Shown: piece by piece, positions 63,041-64,000 of the stretch | How positions within the stretch are numbered: the stretch's first letter is position 1 | Layout: every line of letters starts with the position of its first letter | Assembly (NCBI RefSeq): GCF_900108295.1 | Contig: NZ_FNWK01000001.1 | Coordinates: 434,001-498,000, forward strand | Direction: 5' to 3' | Source of the DNA: Sphingopyxis sp. YR583 | GTDB lineage: Bacteria; Pseudomonadota; Alphaproteobacteria; Sphingomonadales; Sphingomonadaceae | Length of the DNA stretch: 64,000 nucleotides | Notes under the pieces: generated by a model | Database searches by the model: none | What the model was told of the DNA's origin: nothing | Seen by the model: the letters and a program-made list of their open reading frames with translations, nothing else | Made by a program: the position numbers and the translations under genes

Positions 63041-64000
63041 ATGATCCGGCCGTTCGCGCTTGCCCTTGCCTCGGTGTTGCTCGTCGGCGCGGCCGCGCCG
63101 CCGCCCGCCGCCTATGACATCGTCATTCGCGGTGGCCGCGTGCTCGACGGCGCGGGCAATCCCTGGATTACCGCCGACGTCGCGATCAAGGATGGCCGCA
63201 TAGCACGCGTTGGCGTGATCGACGCCAAGGGGAAGCAGGAGATCGATGCAAGCGGGCGCTATGTCTCGCCGGGCTTCATCGACATGCTCGACCAGTCGGG
63301 ACGGACGCTGCTGCGTGACGGGTCGGCAGTGAACAAGCTGCATATGGGGGTCACCACGCTGATCGCCGGCGAAGGCGGCACCGCGGTGCCCGCGGGCGAA
63401 CTGGCGGGCTATTTCACCACGCTCGAGACGCAGGGCATCGCGGTCAATTTCGGCACCTATTATGGCGCGATCCAGGCGCGCGTGAAAGTGATGGGCGACG
63501 GTGCCGGCAGCCCGAGCGAAGAGCAGCTCAGCGCAATGGAAGATGAGGTGCGCACCGCGATGAAGGCGGGCGCTTTCGGCATTTCGTCGGCGCTGATCTA
63601 TTCGCCCGCCAGTTTTCAGGCGACCGACGATCTGGCCCGCCTCGCGGCGATCCCCGGCAAGTGCGGCGGCTTTTATGCGACGCATATGCGCGACGAGAGC
63701 GACAAATTGCTGGCCGCGATCGACGAGGCGGTTCAGATTGGTGAACGCAGCGGCGCCAAAGTCGAAATTTTCCACATCAAGGCCGCTTATGCTCCTTTGT
63801 GGGGCAAGCTGATGCCGCAGGCGATCGCCCGGATCGAGGCGGCGCGCGACCGCGGCCTCGACATCGGCGCGAACATCTATCCCTATCGCGCCGGCGGCAC
63901 CGGGCTCGACGTCACCATACCGACGCATGTCTTCGCCAAGGGCCGCGAGACCGCGCATGCAGCGCTGCGCGATCCCGCAGTGCGCGTACAGCTCAAGAAG
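63041..64000 (+). CDS. N-acyl-D-amino-acid deacylase family amidohydrolase (partial)
   Basis: The right edge cuts the gene after 320 codons. ATG 63041 follows AAGGGAGA. Signal peptide about 1-21. The D-aminoacylase fold shows Y-D-I-V-I-R-G-G-R-V-L-D-G-A-G-N-P, the metal-region block S-P-G-F-I-D-M-L-D-Q-S-G (usually H-x-H in amidohydrolases; here D-x-x-D-Q), G-I-S-S-A-L-I-Y-S-P, Y-A-T-H-M-R-D-E-S with His, and E-I-F-H-I-K-A-A. Releases D-amino acids from N-acyl forms or dipeptides. Last visible gene of the operon. Confidence 0.88.
   Translation, partial: MIRPFALALASVLLVGAAAPPPAAYDIVIRGGRVLDGAGNPWITADVAIKDGRIARVGVIDAKGKQEIDASGRYVSPGFIDMLDQSGRTLLRDGSAVNKLHMGVTTLIAGEGGTAVPAGELAGYFTTLETQGIAVNFGTYYGAIQARVKVMGDGAGSPSEEQLSAMEDEVRTAMKAGAFGISSALIYSPASFQATDDLARLAAIPGKCGGFYATHMRDESDKLLAAIDEAVQIGERSGAKVEIFHIKAAYAPLWGKLMPQAIARIEAARDRGLDIGANIYPYRAGGTGLDVTIPTHVFAKGRETAHAALRDPAVRVQLKK

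Overview
The window is about 65% GC with a strong G/C third-base bias. It reads as chromosomal DNA of an alphaproteobacterium in the Sphingomonadales, probably Sphingomonadaceae and perhaps Sphingopyxis-like. That placement is an inference from gene content: two long TonB-dependent receptors, SCPU-type chaperone-usher pili, DUF4126, a GPH sugar symporter, a eukaryotic-type NADP isocitrate dehydrogenase and an alphaproteobacterial-type SOS box. No rRNA, tRNA, CRISPR array, insertion sequence or phage was found.

Layout. (1) 1-4733, minus strand: the conserved translation/envelope cluster rpsB-tsf-pyrH-frr-uppS-cdsA, with the next gene starting at the left edge. (2) 4734-10013: a small membrane protein behind a SOS-box-like repeat, the phosphatidylethanolamine pair psd-pssA, icd and a CPA2 cation:proton antiporter. 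(3) 10010-22927: an M16 peptidase, a nitrilase-family enzyme, a small membrane protein, a NUDIX hydrolase, DUF4126, an autotransporter, an FAD reductase, a glutamine amidotransferase, and an amino-acid dehydrogenase coupled to an ACT-like small protein and divergent from an Lrp regulator. (4) 22993-32726, minus strand: the high-affinity potassium system, with a 27-aa peptide, kdpF, A, B, C, D and E, followed by two further small membrane proteins and a porin. Four transcription units here share one upstream DNA module. (5) 32958-38924: two very small genes divergent from a hybrid sensor kinase and OmpR-type regulator, then a YadA-like trimeric autotransporter. GTTACA repeats lie both before the kinase and before the adhesin. 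(6) 39046-47652: an orphan coding frame and a LuxR-type fragment, then a glycoside/sulfate-ester locus (TonB receptor, sulfatase, TetR, GPH symporter, GH3 glucosidase) in which a shared palindrome precedes both transport genes. (7) 47696-54211: an isoprenylcysteine-methyltransferase-like gene behind a strong Fur-box match, then a chaperone-usher pilus operon whose third pilin is reduced to a 45-codon remnant, and a winged-helix protein. (8) 54293-64000: a TonB receptor divergent from a dipeptidase-like protein, DgcN, two beta-lactamase-fold hydrolases and an N-acyl-D-amino-acid deacylase (cut by the right edge). This looks like a locus for D-amino-acid-containing peptides.

How it fits together: most of the accessory part is envelope and nutrient capture. 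The most original signal is the four-copy module GAATTCGAGAG-N16-GCATAG-N6-CATATG. It sits in front of the kdp operon and three neighbouring minus-strand genes and appears to define an undescribed local potassium-limitation regulon.
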